Both the position numbers and the translations under genes were made by a program. From Evansella sp041820985 (GTDB taxonomy: Bacteria; Bacillota; Bacilli; Bacillales; Salisediminibacteriaceae), in contig NZ_JBGUAU010000007.1 of NCBI RefSeq assembly GCF_041820985.1, forward strand, positions 124,001-188,000: DNA of 64,000 bases, in the 5' to 3' direction. The number at the start of each line of letters is the position of its first letter. Positions within the stretch are counted from its first letter, which is position 1. Under the pieces are notes generated by a model. The model made no database searches, was not told where the DNA came from, and saw only the letters and a program-made list of their open reading frames with translations. Below, piece after piece: positions 34,193-42,918 of the stretch.

Positions 34193-35128
34193 TTATTTAT
34201 CTTCCTCTAAAAGTTTCTCAATAACAGTAGCCAGTGTATCAATAAACTCAGGTTTAGCATTCGGCATTTCTGGACGATAATATCCGACTTTCAACTCATC
34301 TGTAACCACTTTGCATTCGTAATCATTATCAAATAAAACTTCTAAATGATCTGCTACAAAACCAACAGGACAGTATACAAACGCTTCGTACTTATGCTTT
34401 TCATATAAATCACGAGTTAGGTCTTGTACATCAGGCCCTAACCAAGGTTCTGGAGTATTCCCTTCACTTTGCCAACCAATTTCGTAATGGGTAACTCCTG
34501 CTTTTTCAGCAATAAGAGCAGCTGTTTCCTTTAATTGATCAGGGTAAGGGTCTCCACTTTGTAAAATTTTCTCTGGTAAACTGTGAGCGGAAAAAATAAC
34601 TACATGATTCGCTCTTTCTTGTTCTGTCATTTCTTCTCTCGTCTTAACTATTTGGTCTGCCCAATATTCAATAAACTTTGGCTCATCGTACCAGCTTTCT
34701 ACACTTGTGATGGTAGGTCCATCAATTTTTTCTGATTCTTCTTTTGCTCGTCCATTGTAAGATTTCACACTAAATGTAGAATAATGAGGAGCTAACACGA
34801 TGCTAACTGCTTCCTTTATTCCATCTTCTTTCATCTGATGAACTGCATCCTCAATAAACGGGTCAATATGTTTTAACCCTTGATAGGACTTAAATTCAAT
34901 CGAATCAAATCGTGTATTTAACTCTTCTTCTAACTTTTTCGTCTGATCTTGAGTAATCTTCGCAAGAGGGGATATTCCACCAATTGCTTCATAGCGACCA
35001 ACTAAATCATCCAATTGCTCTTGTGACGGCTTTCTTCCTCTCCGAATATGCGTGTAGTAAGGTTCCACTTCCTCAAGACTTCTTGGTGTACCATATGCCA
35101 TAACTAATAACCCAATTGTTTTCTTCAT
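34193..35128 (-). CDS. hemH: Coproporphyrin III ferrochelatase HemH (CpfC)
   Basis: Inserts ferrous iron into coproporphyrin III. The 311-residue protein begins MKKTIGLLVMAYGTPRSLEEVEPYYTHIRRGRKP, typical of Bacillus HemH. The metal-binding His lies in VVIFSAHSLPEKI (near residue 183) and the conserved Glu in GWQSEGNTPEPWLGPD (near 264). AGGAG precedes the ATG. It lies 19 bases downstream of hemE and directly abuts hemY, so the three are translated from one message. Confidence 0.96.
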   Translation of the reverse strand: MKKTIGLLVMAYGTPRSLEEVEPYYTHIRRGRKPSQEQLDDLVGRYEAIGGISPLAKITQDQTKKLEEELNTRFDSIEFKSYQGLKHIDPFIEDAVHQMKEDGIKEAVSIVLAPHYSTFSVKSYNGRAKEESEKIDGPTITSVESWYDEPKFIEYWADQIVKTREEMTEQERANHVVIFSAHSLPEKILQSGDPYPDQLKETAALIAEKAGVTHYEIGWQSEGNTPEPWLGPDVQDLTRDLYEKHKYEAFVYCPVGFVADHLEVLFDNDYECKVVTDELKVGYYRPEMPNAKPEFIDTLATVIEKLLEEDK

Positions 35129-35147
35129 CGTCCTACTCCTTCTATAT

Positions 35148-36197
35148 TTATTTTTTCATCTCTGAAATTTTCTCTGCGGAATATTCATGTACGAAACTTG
35201 TTAGTCTTTTTAATGTTTCCGGTTGTATTTCTGGGAAAACTCCATGACCTAAATTGAAAATGAACCCAGGATGCTCTAAACCTTGATCGATAATTGCCTT
35301 CGCTTTTCCTTCGATTACATTCCATGGCGCCATTAACACACAAGGATCCAAGTTTCCTTGAACCGTTTTTGAAATACCATCTTTTCTTGCTTCGGCAATT
35401 GGATATCTCCAATCCAAGCCAACTACATCTAATGGTAATTCATGCCAATCCTTTGTTAGATGTCTTGCCCCAACACCAAATGTAATTAAAGGAACGCCTT
35501 CCCCTCTTAGTTCCGTGAAGATTCTCTCCATAATTGGTTTAACAAAAATACGATAATCTTCTTGATTTAAAGCCCCTACCCAAGAATCAAAAATTTGTAT
35601 TGCCTGTGCCCCAGCTTGGATTTGTGCTTTTACATACGTAACAGTCATATCCGCTAATTTATCCATTAATAAAAACCAAGCATCTGTTTGTGAATACATG
35701 AACGCTTTCACTTTATTGTAATTCTTTGATGGACCACCTTCAATTAAATAGCTTGCTAAGGTAAAAGGAGCTCCACTAAAACTAATAAGTGGAACAGTCA
35801 ACTGTTTTCGTAAAATCTTAATTGTCTCTAATACGTAATCTACATCCTTCTCTGGCTCAATTGTTCCTAATTTCATTACATCTTGAAGCCCCTCGATTGG
35901 ATTATGTATAACAGGACCTATTCCTGCTTTTATCTCTACATCTACTCCAATTGCAGGTAACGGAGTCATAATATCTTTATATAATATTGCTGCATCATTA
36001 TTGTATTGATCAACAGGTAACTTCGTAACATATGCACATGTTTCCGGTCTATGAGTTATTTCCTCTAGACTATATTTCTTTTTAAGTTCTCGGTATTCAG
36101 GTTGTGAACGCCCCGCCTGACGCATATACCAAACAGGTACATGCTTTATTTCTTCTTGCCTACATGCTTTTAAAAATTGATCATTAAATTCACTCAC
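35148..36197 (-). CDS. hemE: Uroporphyrinogen decarboxylase
   Basis: Decarboxylates uroporphyrinogen III to coproporphyrinogen III. The 349-residue protein has VPVWYMRQAGRSQPEYR (near residues 20-36, Arg residues binding the acetate groups), the catalytic Asp region ILYKDIMTPLPAIG (near 75) and LISFSGAPFTLASYLIEGG. The start is placed at a GTG (36197) with AAGGGG 8 bases upstream; a GTG three codons earlier lies on top of that site. It is the first gene of hemEHY. Its upstream 240 bases have several TGTGA-like repeats but no clear promoter. Confidence 0.96.
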   Translation of the reverse strand: MSEFNDQFLKACRQEEIKHVPVWYMRQAGRSQPEYRELKKKYSLEEITHRPETCAYVTKLPVDQYNNDAAILYKDIMTPLPAIGVDVEIKAGIGPVIHNPIEGLQDVMKLGTIEPEKDVDYVLETIKILRKQLTVPLISFSGAPFTLASYLIEGGPSKNYNKVKAFMYSQTDAWFLLMDKLADMTVTYVKAQIQAGAQAIQIFDSWVGALNQEDYRIFVKPIMERIFTELRGEGVPLITFGVGARHLTKDWHELPLDVVGLDWRYPIAEARKDGISKTVQGNLDPCVLMAPWNVIEGKAKAIIDQGLEHPGFIFNLGHGVFPEIQPETLKRLTSFVHEYSAEKISEMKK

Positions 36198-36388
36198 ATC
36201 TGCCACCCCTTGTCTGTATCTATACCATCGTATTATTTACACTTATAAGTTTTACAAATCGTATTAACTATACTAAAGTACTATTTCACCTGTCACGCAA
36301 GGGGTACTCCCCTTCACAATATCGTCACATTTTCACACGTTTAAATCTTTTCCTATATTAGGTTAACCTACTTCTTTAAAAAATCAAA

Positions 36389-36426
36389 GGAAAGAGGGAG
36401 ACCCATTAGTTGATCACCCTCTCTTA
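36389..36426 (-). terminator. Terminator of pbpF
   Basis: On the minus strand AGAGAGGG and CCCTCTTT pair with one mismatch around a loop of about 19 bases, followed by TTTCC; it starts just after the pbpF stop. The U run is short, so it is of moderate strength. Confidence 0.6.
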
Positions 36427-36434
36427 CCTATTAA

Positions 36435-38597
36435 TTAGGATGCTTTATCCTCTTGTGAAAATAGACGAAATTGTGCTTTGACAGTGTTGGACGGTTCCCC
36501 TTCTTTTTCTATTTGTGGATTAAACGGAACAATATAGTACGAATTTAGAGAAAAAAGGTTTGCTCCGCTTATTGTATATTCATGTTCGCCATCAACAGTA
36601 GCAACTTTCTTTATATTACCATCACTTTTCTCATAAATAACATAAGAAAGTCGATCATCTTCACTTCCAGACCATTGAAGATGAACAGTTGCACCTCTCC
36701 ATCCAATAGATACGTTTGCTGATAAATCATTAATTGCTACAAAGCGTATTGGTTCAGCAATGTCTTCTACTCCTACAGGAATCTGGAAAGCCATCTCTCT
36801 ATGCATCTCTTTCCTATATTCGTTTAATACGTGTTTAAAAAGTGATGTAGGTACACTACTGCCTACTGTCAAATAATGTTCTTCATCTGTTCTATCATAC
36901 CCCATCCAGACTGCTCCCGAAATCGTCGGTGTGTACCCTGCAAACCATATATCTCTATTTGCACCAGCAACTGCTTCATATGAAGTAGTACCTGTTTTTC
37001 CAGCAAGAGCTCCCTCATAGAATCCGGAAATTCCCGTTCCATCCTTTACTGCTGCTTCTAACATTCTTGTCATATACCATGCAGTTTGTTTAGAGACAAC
37101 TTGTTTTGACGTACCTTCTCTTTCCGCAATTAATGTACCATTTCTATCATAGATTTCGCGAATAAATGTGGGCTCATTGTACGTACCTCCATTGGCATAT
37201 ACACTATAAGCAGCTGCCATTTCCAAGGTACTTACTCCTTCATGAAGACCACCTAAGGCTATTCCCAATCCATCGTCTGTTATGTTCAAGTTATGATTCT
37301 GTAAATCCTTCCGCACCGAATCTATTCCCAGTTCATTTAATAACCAAACAGCAGGAGCATTGGCAGAGTCTTTGATTGCATCATACATTGTTACTTCCCC
37401 CAGGTAATGATTGTTAAAGTTTCGAGGAACATAACCATCATAATCAATCAATTGATCTGGTAACAAGGAATAGGGATGATAGATTCCTGACTCTAATGCA
37501 GGAGCATATACTGCAAGGGGCTTGAAGATTGAACCAGGCTGCCGTTTAGCATTTGCTCGGTGAAAACCTTGTTGGACATAATTACGCCCCCCTTGAACTG
37601 CAACAACACCACCAGTCTCATTATTTAGAAGAACGATACTTCCCTCTACATCATTTTCTCCCAAAGAAGATGGAAAAAGACTATCATTTTGAAAACTATC
37701 ATATGTTACTTGCTGCAATTGCTTATCCATTTCTACGATTATGCGGTAACCTCCTCGTAAAATCTCATCCCTTGATAGTCGATATTTACTTTCTGCCTCT
37801 TCTAATACAAGGTCAACATAAGAATGATAAGCAGGGTTTGCTGTTATCGGGGATTCATTTAAAGAAACAGTTCTTCCTTGAAGCCGCACTACTTCCTCTG
37901 CTGATAAGAAACCCCTTCGCTCCATTAAACCTAAAACAAGATCTCGCCGTTCCTTACTTCTTTCTATGTCTTTTATTGGAGAATAATTATTTGGAGCTTT
38001 CGGAAGGGAAGCCAATAAAGCTCCTTCTTCAATAGTTAGCTCACTTACCTGTTTATCAAAATACAACTTACTCGCTGCTTGTATCCCATGAGCACCGTGT
38101 CCAAAATATATTCTGTTAAGGTACATTTCTAATATTTCATCTTTCGAATAGCGATACTCTAAGTTAACAGCAATTAACACTTCTTTTGTTTTTCTTAACA
38201 AAGTTTTTTCATTGGATAGAAATACATTTTTAGCTAACTGCTGAGTTATCGTACTTCCTCCTTCAACCTTTGAACCTACTCTCAAATCCCGGTACAATGC
38301 TCTACCTATAGACCTAACATCAAAACCTCTATGAGAATAAAACCGATGATCTTCTACAGCTAAAAATGCTTGCTGCACAAAATCAGGAATTTCTTCTATA
38401 GATACTAATTCTCTATTTTCAATAAACAGTTTAGAGATTTCTTGTCCATGTTGGTCCTCAATTGTCGTTGAAGCATTCATAACAAGCTCTTTATTGTCTA
38501 TTGCATAATTACCAAACAAAATAACTCCTAAATATATGGAAAAACCAAAGATAATAATAGCTAGGAAAAAGATACTTACAAACAAAATACGTTTCAT
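36435..38597 (-). CDS. pbpF: Class A penicillin-binding protein, PbpF (PBP2c)-like
   Basis: Bifunctional peptidoglycan synthase. In the 720-residue protein an N-terminal membrane anchor (LFVSIFFLAIIIFGFSIYLG) is followed by the glycosyltransferase domain with EDHRFYSHRGFD and GGSTITQQLAKN (near 85-135). The transpeptidase domain has SIFKP (SxxK active site), KDSANAP (SxN) and KTGTT (KTG), and a fibronectin-like tail of about 90 residues ends the protein. The start MKRILF (ATG 38597) has GGAGGTGA upstream; the frame stays open 37 codons further. In B. subtilis pbpF also stands before hemEHY and is expressed in the forespore. Confidence 0.93.
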   Translation of the reverse strand: MKRILFVSIFFLAIIIFGFSIYLGVILFGNYAIDNKELVMNASTTIEDQHGQEISKLFIENRELVSIEEIPDFVQQAFLAVEDHRFYSHRGFDVRSIGRALYRDLRVGSKVEGGSTITQQLAKNVFLSNEKTLLRKTKEVLIAVNLEYRYSKDEILEMYLNRIYFGHGAHGIQAASKLYFDKQVSELTIEEGALLASLPKAPNNYSPIKDIERSKERRDLVLGLMERRGFLSAEEVVRLQGRTVSLNESPITANPAYHSYVDLVLEEAESKYRLSRDEILRGGYRIIVEMDKQLQQVTYDSFQNDSLFPSSLGENDVEGSIVLLNNETGGVVAVQGGRNYVQQGFHRANAKRQPGSIFKPLAVYAPALESGIYHPYSLLPDQLIDYDGYVPRNFNNHYLGEVTMYDAIKDSANAPAVWLLNELGIDSVRKDLQNHNLNITDDGLGIALGGLHEGVSTLEMAAAYSVYANGGTYNEPTFIREIYDRNGTLIAEREGTSKQVVSKQTAWYMTRMLEAAVKDGTGISGFYEGALAGKTGTTSYEAVAGANRDIWFAGYTPTISGAVWMGYDRTDEEHYLTVGSSVPTSLFKHVLNEYRKEMHREMAFQIPVGVEDIAEPIRFVAINDLSANVSIGWRGATVHLQWSGSEDDRLSYVIYEKSDGNIKKVATVDGEHEYTISGANLFSLNSYYIVPFNPQIEKEGEPSNTVKAQFRLFSQEDKAS

Positions 38598-39027
38598 CTT
38601 CCTCACCTCCACAAGTTTTATCTTACTGTATGTTGCGAAATTTGGCGAGCTATAGATAAGAAAAGCAAATATTGGCGAATACGACTTTTTAAGTAGAATT
38701 CCATGCACATGAAAATTTGCATATGGGGATGAAAATACTTATGAAGTATATTAGTACCATTCATTTTTCTATGGAATGAGCGTAAGTCCACGAACTCCCG
38801 TATTTTCAGGATAGACTAATTATTAGTTAAAAGAGAGATACAGTTTTATTATTTACGAAAAAAATCAAATAATGTTTCAAAAACACTAATCTTGTACAAT
38901 TTTCCTTTTTATTTTTTACAACTATATTTAATGAGCAGTAATAGTAGAAAAAACAACTCCCATATACTAAGATAGAAAGGTATGTTAATAATGAACTATG
39001 TACGTAACAATCTTGGAGGGTTTATTA
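38598..39027. other. Gene-free divergent region pbpF-ccdA with repeat family C, copy 2
   Basis: Positions 38726-38818 are the second copy of repeat family C (GATGAAAATAC, AGTACCATTCATT, GGAATGAGCGTAAGTCCACG, CGTATTTTCAGG), closely matching the complement of about 790-955. The remaining sequence is AT-rich and presumably holds divergent promoters for pbpF and ccdA, none convincingly placed. Confidence 0.6.
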
Positions 39028-39774
39028 ATGGAGTTAGCAAGCATCTTTATCATAAATGAGTTTACGTTTATTTCTATCTGGATAGCATTATTCGCAGGGG
39101 TCATATCATTTTTGTCACCATGTGTGTTCCCTCTCGTTCCAGCCTATATTGCACAATTAACAGGAAGCAACATCTCAGACAACAAGGTATTGGCTGATCG
39201 ACAACTAATCATTTCAAGAAGCATCGGCTTTATTATTGGATTTACATCTATCTTTCTAGTGTTAGGAGCTACATCTTCATTTCTAGGTAATATTTTCTTT
39301 CAAAACCGTGAGCTACTAGAACGACTTGGTGGAATTATTATCGTTTTATTTGGTCTTCAGCTTATCGGAATTTTTAATATTACGTTTCTACTAAGTGAGA
39401 AAAGAATGTCAAAGCCATCAAAAACAACAAGCTTTGGACGATCCGTTCTATTTGGGTTAGTCTTTGCCGCTGGCTGGACGCCTTGTATTGGACTCGTATT
39501 AGGATCTATTTTAACCTTGGCAGCACAAAGCACAAATACATTTGGGGCAATGATCCTTTTACTTGCTTACTCACTAGGGTTAGGTATCCCATTTTTATTA
39601 GTTGCTCTTCTTTACTCAAAGTCCATTGATAAAATCAGAAATATTAACCGTTACCTACCAATGATTCAAAAAACTAGTGGTGTAATAATGATTATCTTAG
39701 GTGTCATGCTATTCACTGGTGTATTCTCCACTATAGCAGCATACTTATCTCAGTTTATTCCATTTAATATTTAA
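39028..39774 (+). CDS. ccdA: Thiol-disulfide carrier membrane protein CcdA
   Basis: Carries electrons from cytoplasmic thioredoxin across the membrane to extracytoplasmic thiol proteins, for cytochrome c maturation and, in Bacillus, spore cortex synthesis. The 248-residue protein has six membrane segments and the two essential Cys at residue 32 (SPCVFPLVPAY) and near 150 (GWTPCIG). The start MELASIF (ATG 39028) is set by GGAGGG 7 bases before it. It is a single gene here with its own terminator; no ResA or StoA partner is adjacent. Confidence 0.93.
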   Translation: MELASIFIINEFTFISIWIALFAGVISFLSPCVFPLVPAYIAQLTGSNISDNKVLADRQLIISRSIGFIIGFTSIFLVLGATSSFLGNIFFQNRELLERLGGIIIVLFGLQLIGIFNITFLLSEKRMSKPSKTTSFGRSVLFGLVFAAGWTPCIGLVLGSILTLAAQSTNTFGAMILLLAYSLGLGIPFLLVALLYSKSIDKIRNINRYLPMIQKTSGVIMIILGVMLFTGVFSTIAAYLSQFIPFNI

Positions 39775-39791
39775 TAAGATTGTTCCTTCAA

Positions 39792-39826
39792 AGCCTCTTC
39801 TCATATTAAATGAGAGGAGCTTTTTG
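39792..39826 (+). terminator. Terminator of ccdA
   Basis: GCCTCTTCTCAT and ATGAGAGGAGC pair around ATTAA with a bulge, followed by TTTTTG, 20 bases after the ccdA stop. Confidence 0.7.
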
Positions 39827-39843
39827 TATTACTGTCTTTTACT

Positions 39844-40240
39844 CTTCTAACAGGCTCGATTCCACTCTTATCGTTCCCTTTACGAGCGAAAACGTTTCTC
39901 AAAGGGGCGATCACGCTCTTATCGTTCCCTTCACGAGCGAAAACGTTTCTCAAAGGTGCGATCACGCTCTGATCGCACCTTTCACGAGTAAAAACACTTC
40001 TCAAAGGTTCGCTTTCGCTCTGATCGCTCCTTTCACGAGACAAAACACTTCTAAAAGGCTCGATTTCGCTCTGATCGCACCTTTCATGAGACAAAACGCT
40101 TTTGAAAGGCTCGATTACGCTCTGATCGCACCTTTCATGAGACAAAACGCTTTTGAAAGGCTCGATTACGCTCTAATCGTTACCTTCACAAGCAAAAACG
40201 TTTCTGAAAGGCACGATCTCGCTCCGAAGTTACACTTTAC
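39844..40240. repeat. 51-bp tandem repeat array, about eight units, with an inverted repeat in each unit
   Basis: Units start at about 39844, 39895, 39946, 39997, 40048, 40099, 40150 and 40201; all are 51 bp, the last partial. Each has the frame AAAGG-(n)-CGAT-CGCTC-(n)-ATCG-CCTTTCA. In the third unit AAAGGTGCGATCA and TGATCGCACCTTT are perfect 13-bp arms around CGCTC. Unit 7 has CGATTA paired with TAATCG. Because 51 is divisible by three, both strands contain open frames with a 17-residue period, but neither has a convincing ribosome binding site. The flanks up to 40446 hold only the start region of the M20 gene. Confidence 0.92.
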
Positions 40241-40446
40241 CTCCTGAACCCAAGATCAATCTCTGCAGCATTCGACACATTTAACAGAAAAATCACCAGC
40301 TAATTTATCCACACTCCTTCCATAAACTATTCTGTTTCCGCAACTATTCTCATAAAGATATAGCAAGATCTTTTTAGAGGAAAAAGGAAAATAAAAAAAC
40401 TTTGTCGAATGAGTTAAGGACGCAAGATGTAGAGGAGATGAGAAGA

Positions 40447-41628
40447 ATGTTTGAAAAGCTTGAACAACTTCTAGAAAGATATTATGAAGAGATGGTAGAT
40501 ATACGACGTTATTTACACCAGTATCCCGAGCTATCCTTTGAGGAGGTTGAAACCCCTAAATATATTGCAAACTACCATAAACAGCTTGGACATGTCGTTC
40601 GTGAAGGGGTAGGAGGAAGAGGTGTGGTTGCTACCTTACGTGGTGCCAAGCCAGGTCCAACAGTTGCCCTGAGAGCAGACTTCGACGCACTGCCGATACA
40701 AGAAGAAAATGATGTTCCTTATAAATCAAAGAATAATGGAGTTATGCATGCATGTGGTCATGATGGCCATACAGCTCAGCTATTAGTTTTAGCAAAAGCC
40801 TTTTGTGAAATGAAAGATGAGTTAGAAGGTTCTATTGTTTTTATTCATCAACATGCGGAAGAATACGCACCTGGGGGAGCCAAACCAATGATTGAAGATG
40901 GCTGTCTCGATGGAGTGGATGTAATCTTTGGTACTCATCTATGGGCAACTGAAGCGCTGGGAAAAATTCAATACACTACTGGTCCAATGATGGCAGCTGC
41001 TGATAGATTTGAAATTTTCATTCAAGGAAAAGGTGGACACGGTGCCCAACCACATCATACGAAGGATTCCATTTTATTAGGTTCACAAATTGTTCAATCA
41101 CTACAACACATCGTAAGTAGACGTGTGGATCCAATGGATTCTGCTGTTCTTAGTTTTGGGGCATTTGAAGCAAAGAATGCATTTAATGTTATTGCAGATA
41201 CAGCAAAACTTGTAGGTACGGTAAGGACTTTTAGCGAAGATGTTCAGGATCAAATTATAAATGAAATGAACCTTATTGTATCTGGGATTGCCAGTAGTTT
41301 CGGAGCAGAAGCGAAACTTGAATATTATAAAGGGTATCCTGCTCTTATCAATCATGAAGAAGAAGCACTCCTACTTAGTAAGGTCGCAGAAACAATACCT
41401 GGCATTAAAGAAGTAGAAAATGCGAAGCCACAAATGGGTGGAGAAGATTTTGCCTACTACTTACGTCAAGTGAAAGGTGCTTTCTTTTTTACAGGAGCAA
41501 AGCACCCTGATTGGGAAGAAGCATATCCACATCACCATCCGAGGTTTGAAATTGATGAGAGATCCATGCTACTAGCTGCAAAAACATTAGGAAAAGTGAC
41601 CCTAACTGCTTTTCGCACTTATAATTAA
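40447..41628 (+). CDS. M20-family metallopeptidase/amidohydrolase (N-acyl-amino-acid hydrolase type)
   Basis: A 393-residue cytoplasmic hydrolase of the M20D (HipO/amidohydrolase) group. Residues include RYLHQYPELSFEE near 19, MHACGHDGHTAQ near 95 (metal ligands), FIHQHAEEYAPGGAKPMIE near 130 (catalytic Glu) and MGGEDFAYYL near 335 (metal ligand). Such enzymes remove acyl groups from amino acids; the natural substrate is unknown. The start at the ATG at 40447 is preferred because GAGGAG lies 9 bases upstream. An in-frame TTG at 40402 lacks a site. B. subtilis has YhaA, of this family, next to ecsABC. Confidence 0.85.
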   Translation: MFEKLEQLLERYYEEMVDIRRYLHQYPELSFEEVETPKYIANYHKQLGHVVREGVGGRGVVATLRGAKPGPTVALRADFDALPIQEENDVPYKSKNNGVMHACGHDGHTAQLLVLAKAFCEMKDELEGSIVFIHQHAEEYAPGGAKPMIEDGCLDGVDVIFGTHLWATEALGKIQYTTGPMMAAADRFEIFIQGKGGHGAQPHHTKDSILLGSQIVQSLQHIVSRRVDPMDSAVLSFGAFEAKNAFNVIADTAKLVGTVRTFSEDVQDQIINEMNLIVSGIASSFGAEAKLEYYKGYPALINHEEEALLLSKVAETIPGIKEVENAKPQMGGEDFAYYLRQVKGAFFFTGAKHPDWEEAYPHHHPRFEIDERSMLLAAKTLGKVTLTAFRTYN

Positions 41629-42085
41629 AAAAAATAATATTACATTAGAATATCTTATTGGGGCATTGAATAATGGAAGTACTCCTTAGTCAGTGCCCTT
41701 TATATTTAATTTAGTTTAAACTAGCTCCCTCGTCGCTTCTAATCTGTTACCGATTTGAAAGCTTCCCTTAGGGGATACCTTTGCTCTTTCGGGAATTGGA
41801 AACTACCTTCAATTCCCGTTTAACACTCTCTCCATCGCCTTCGGGAATTCAACACCACATTCAAATCCACCCTCCCTCTCTAAATCACTCATTCCAGAAT
41901 CTCTAACTTCCTACTCGAATACAATAAAAAAAGCGCAAGGCGCCCTCTCAGGACCGAAATGCAAATGTTCTGGACGATAAAAAGTGCTTTTTACTTTTTA
42001 ATCGGCCTGGTTATTTGACACGAGGTCCTGGCGCCTGGAGCTAGACACCTTTCTAAGTTCAAAAATTATATACTTTTACCTTTCA
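41629..42085. other. Gene-free convergent gap with repeat copy A5
   Basis: Gap between the ends of the M20 gene and ecsC. At 41799-41828 CGGGAATTG and CAATTCCCG form a perfect 9-bp inverted repeat around an 11-base loop, and CGGGAATTC recurs at 41862. Repeat copy A5 lies at 41927-42060. No reading frame with a start signal is present. Confidence 0.5.
41927..42060 (+). repeat. Interspersed repeat family A, copy A5 (short form)
   Basis: AAAGCGCAAGGCGCC at the left and GGCGCCTGGAGCTAGACAC at the right. Arms AGGCGCC/GGCGCCT and CAGGACC/GGTCCTG are both perfect. It is almost identical to copy A6 at 52059, including the 3' flank CTTTCTAAGTTCAAAAATT, so the two copies are recent or kept alike. Confidence 0.92.
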
Positions 42086-42138
42086 AAAAAAGTGCCGCTT
42101 CTATACATGTAAAACATGCTAGAAACAGCACCTGCCAT
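42086..42138 (-). terminator. Terminator of ecsC
   Basis: On the minus strand GTGC, TTTCTA and CATGT pair with ACATG, TAGAA and GGCAC in a long imperfect hairpin, followed by seven T residues. It starts about 25 bases after the ecsC stop. Confidence 0.78.
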
Positions 42139-42160
42139 CACACTATAAAAGATCTAAAAA

Positions 42161-42898
42161 TTAATCAACTTGTTTTAAAAGTCGATGGCGAAAACTATTT
42201 TTCGCATGATACGCTAATATGTCAAGATAATGATAATTAGCAACAGCGCCAACGATGGCACCAAATCCTGGTATCAACTGTAACGTTTTCGGTAAATCAA
42301 TAAAATCACGATATTCTAATTGAAAGGTCTTCCAGTCGATAGAATCTAAATAGCTTTGTTGTGCAGGAAGATTCGCTTTCTCTATTTCCCACATTTTTAT
42401 TTTTTCCAGAGTATTCTTCTTCTTCGTATCCTTTGAAAAAGCTAGCTGAAAGACTTGCAAAAGGAACAACCTCTCTCTGTAATCAGAAACATCATGCCCA
42501 TATATTTTTGCTGCATCAAACAAAAACTTCATTTTAATGCTTAACAGTAAAGGAAAATCTGCTAAACCTAGAAAAATTCCTCCTGCACCTGTTCCAGCAC
42601 CCTCTACTGCAGCTGTCCGTTTATACATTACAATTCTTTTCTCTAGCAATTCTTCCCGTTCTTCTATGGAAGATTCTTTTAAAACTTCCTGATCTGATAA
42701 GTAATCACTCCCTGCTAGAGTAGCTCTTATCATGTGCTTAACGCTTTCAGATACTGTTTGATGAATCTTCTCAGGAATTTTTTTATTTATTTTTTCTTGC
42801 CAGCCTTTGGTCATTTTCCCAGTAATGGAGAGGGGGCGAACTGTTTTATTCTCCCATCGATCTAGCTCACGCTGAATTTTTTCTTCGTATGCTGTCAC
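42161..42898 (-). CDS. ecsC: EcsC family protein
   Basis: A 245-residue protein of the EcsC family, third gene of the ecs operon. Features are the N-terminal amphipathic part (YEEKIQRELDRWENK), GAGTGAGGIFLGLADFPLLLSIKMKFL in the middle (about 98-125) and a C-terminal PGFGAIVGAVANYHYLD. Its function is unknown, and in B. subtilis it is dispensable for the secretion phenotype. The start is a GTG at 42898 with GGAGGGG upstream. It lies 20 bases after ecsB. Confidence 0.9.
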   Translation of the reverse strand: MTAYEEKIQRELDRWENKTVRPLSITGKMTKGWQEKINKKIPEKIHQTVSESVKHMIRATLAGSDYLSDQEVLKESSIEEREELLEKRIVMYKRTAAVEGAGTGAGGIFLGLADFPLLLSIKMKFLFDAAKIYGHDVSDYRERLFLLQVFQLAFSKDTKKKNTLEKIKMWEIEKANLPAQQSYLDSIDWKTFQLEYRDFIDLPKTLQLIPGFGAIVGAVANYHYLDILAYHAKNSFRHRLLKQVD

Positions 42899-42918
42899 AA
42901 AACCCCTCCTAATAATGT

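Noticed and set aside
37553..38035. 160-codon plus-strand frame inside pbpF
   Set aside because: Antisense shadow of the penicillin-binding protein, with no start signal and no recognisable domain.
38600..38708. N-terminal extension of PbpF by 37 codons
   Set aside because: GGAGGTGA stands directly before the internal ATG at 38597, which begins a normal membrane anchor.
39844..40240. CRISPR array
   Set aside because: The units are contiguous 51-bp tandem repeats without unique spacers, and no cas genes are present.
39801..40247. Open frames on both strands across the 51-bp tandem array, giving 17-residue repeat proteins
   Set aside because: They follow from a repeat length divisible by three. 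Neither strand has a ribosome binding site at a sensible start, and the units vary at positions that keep the hairpin more than the codons.
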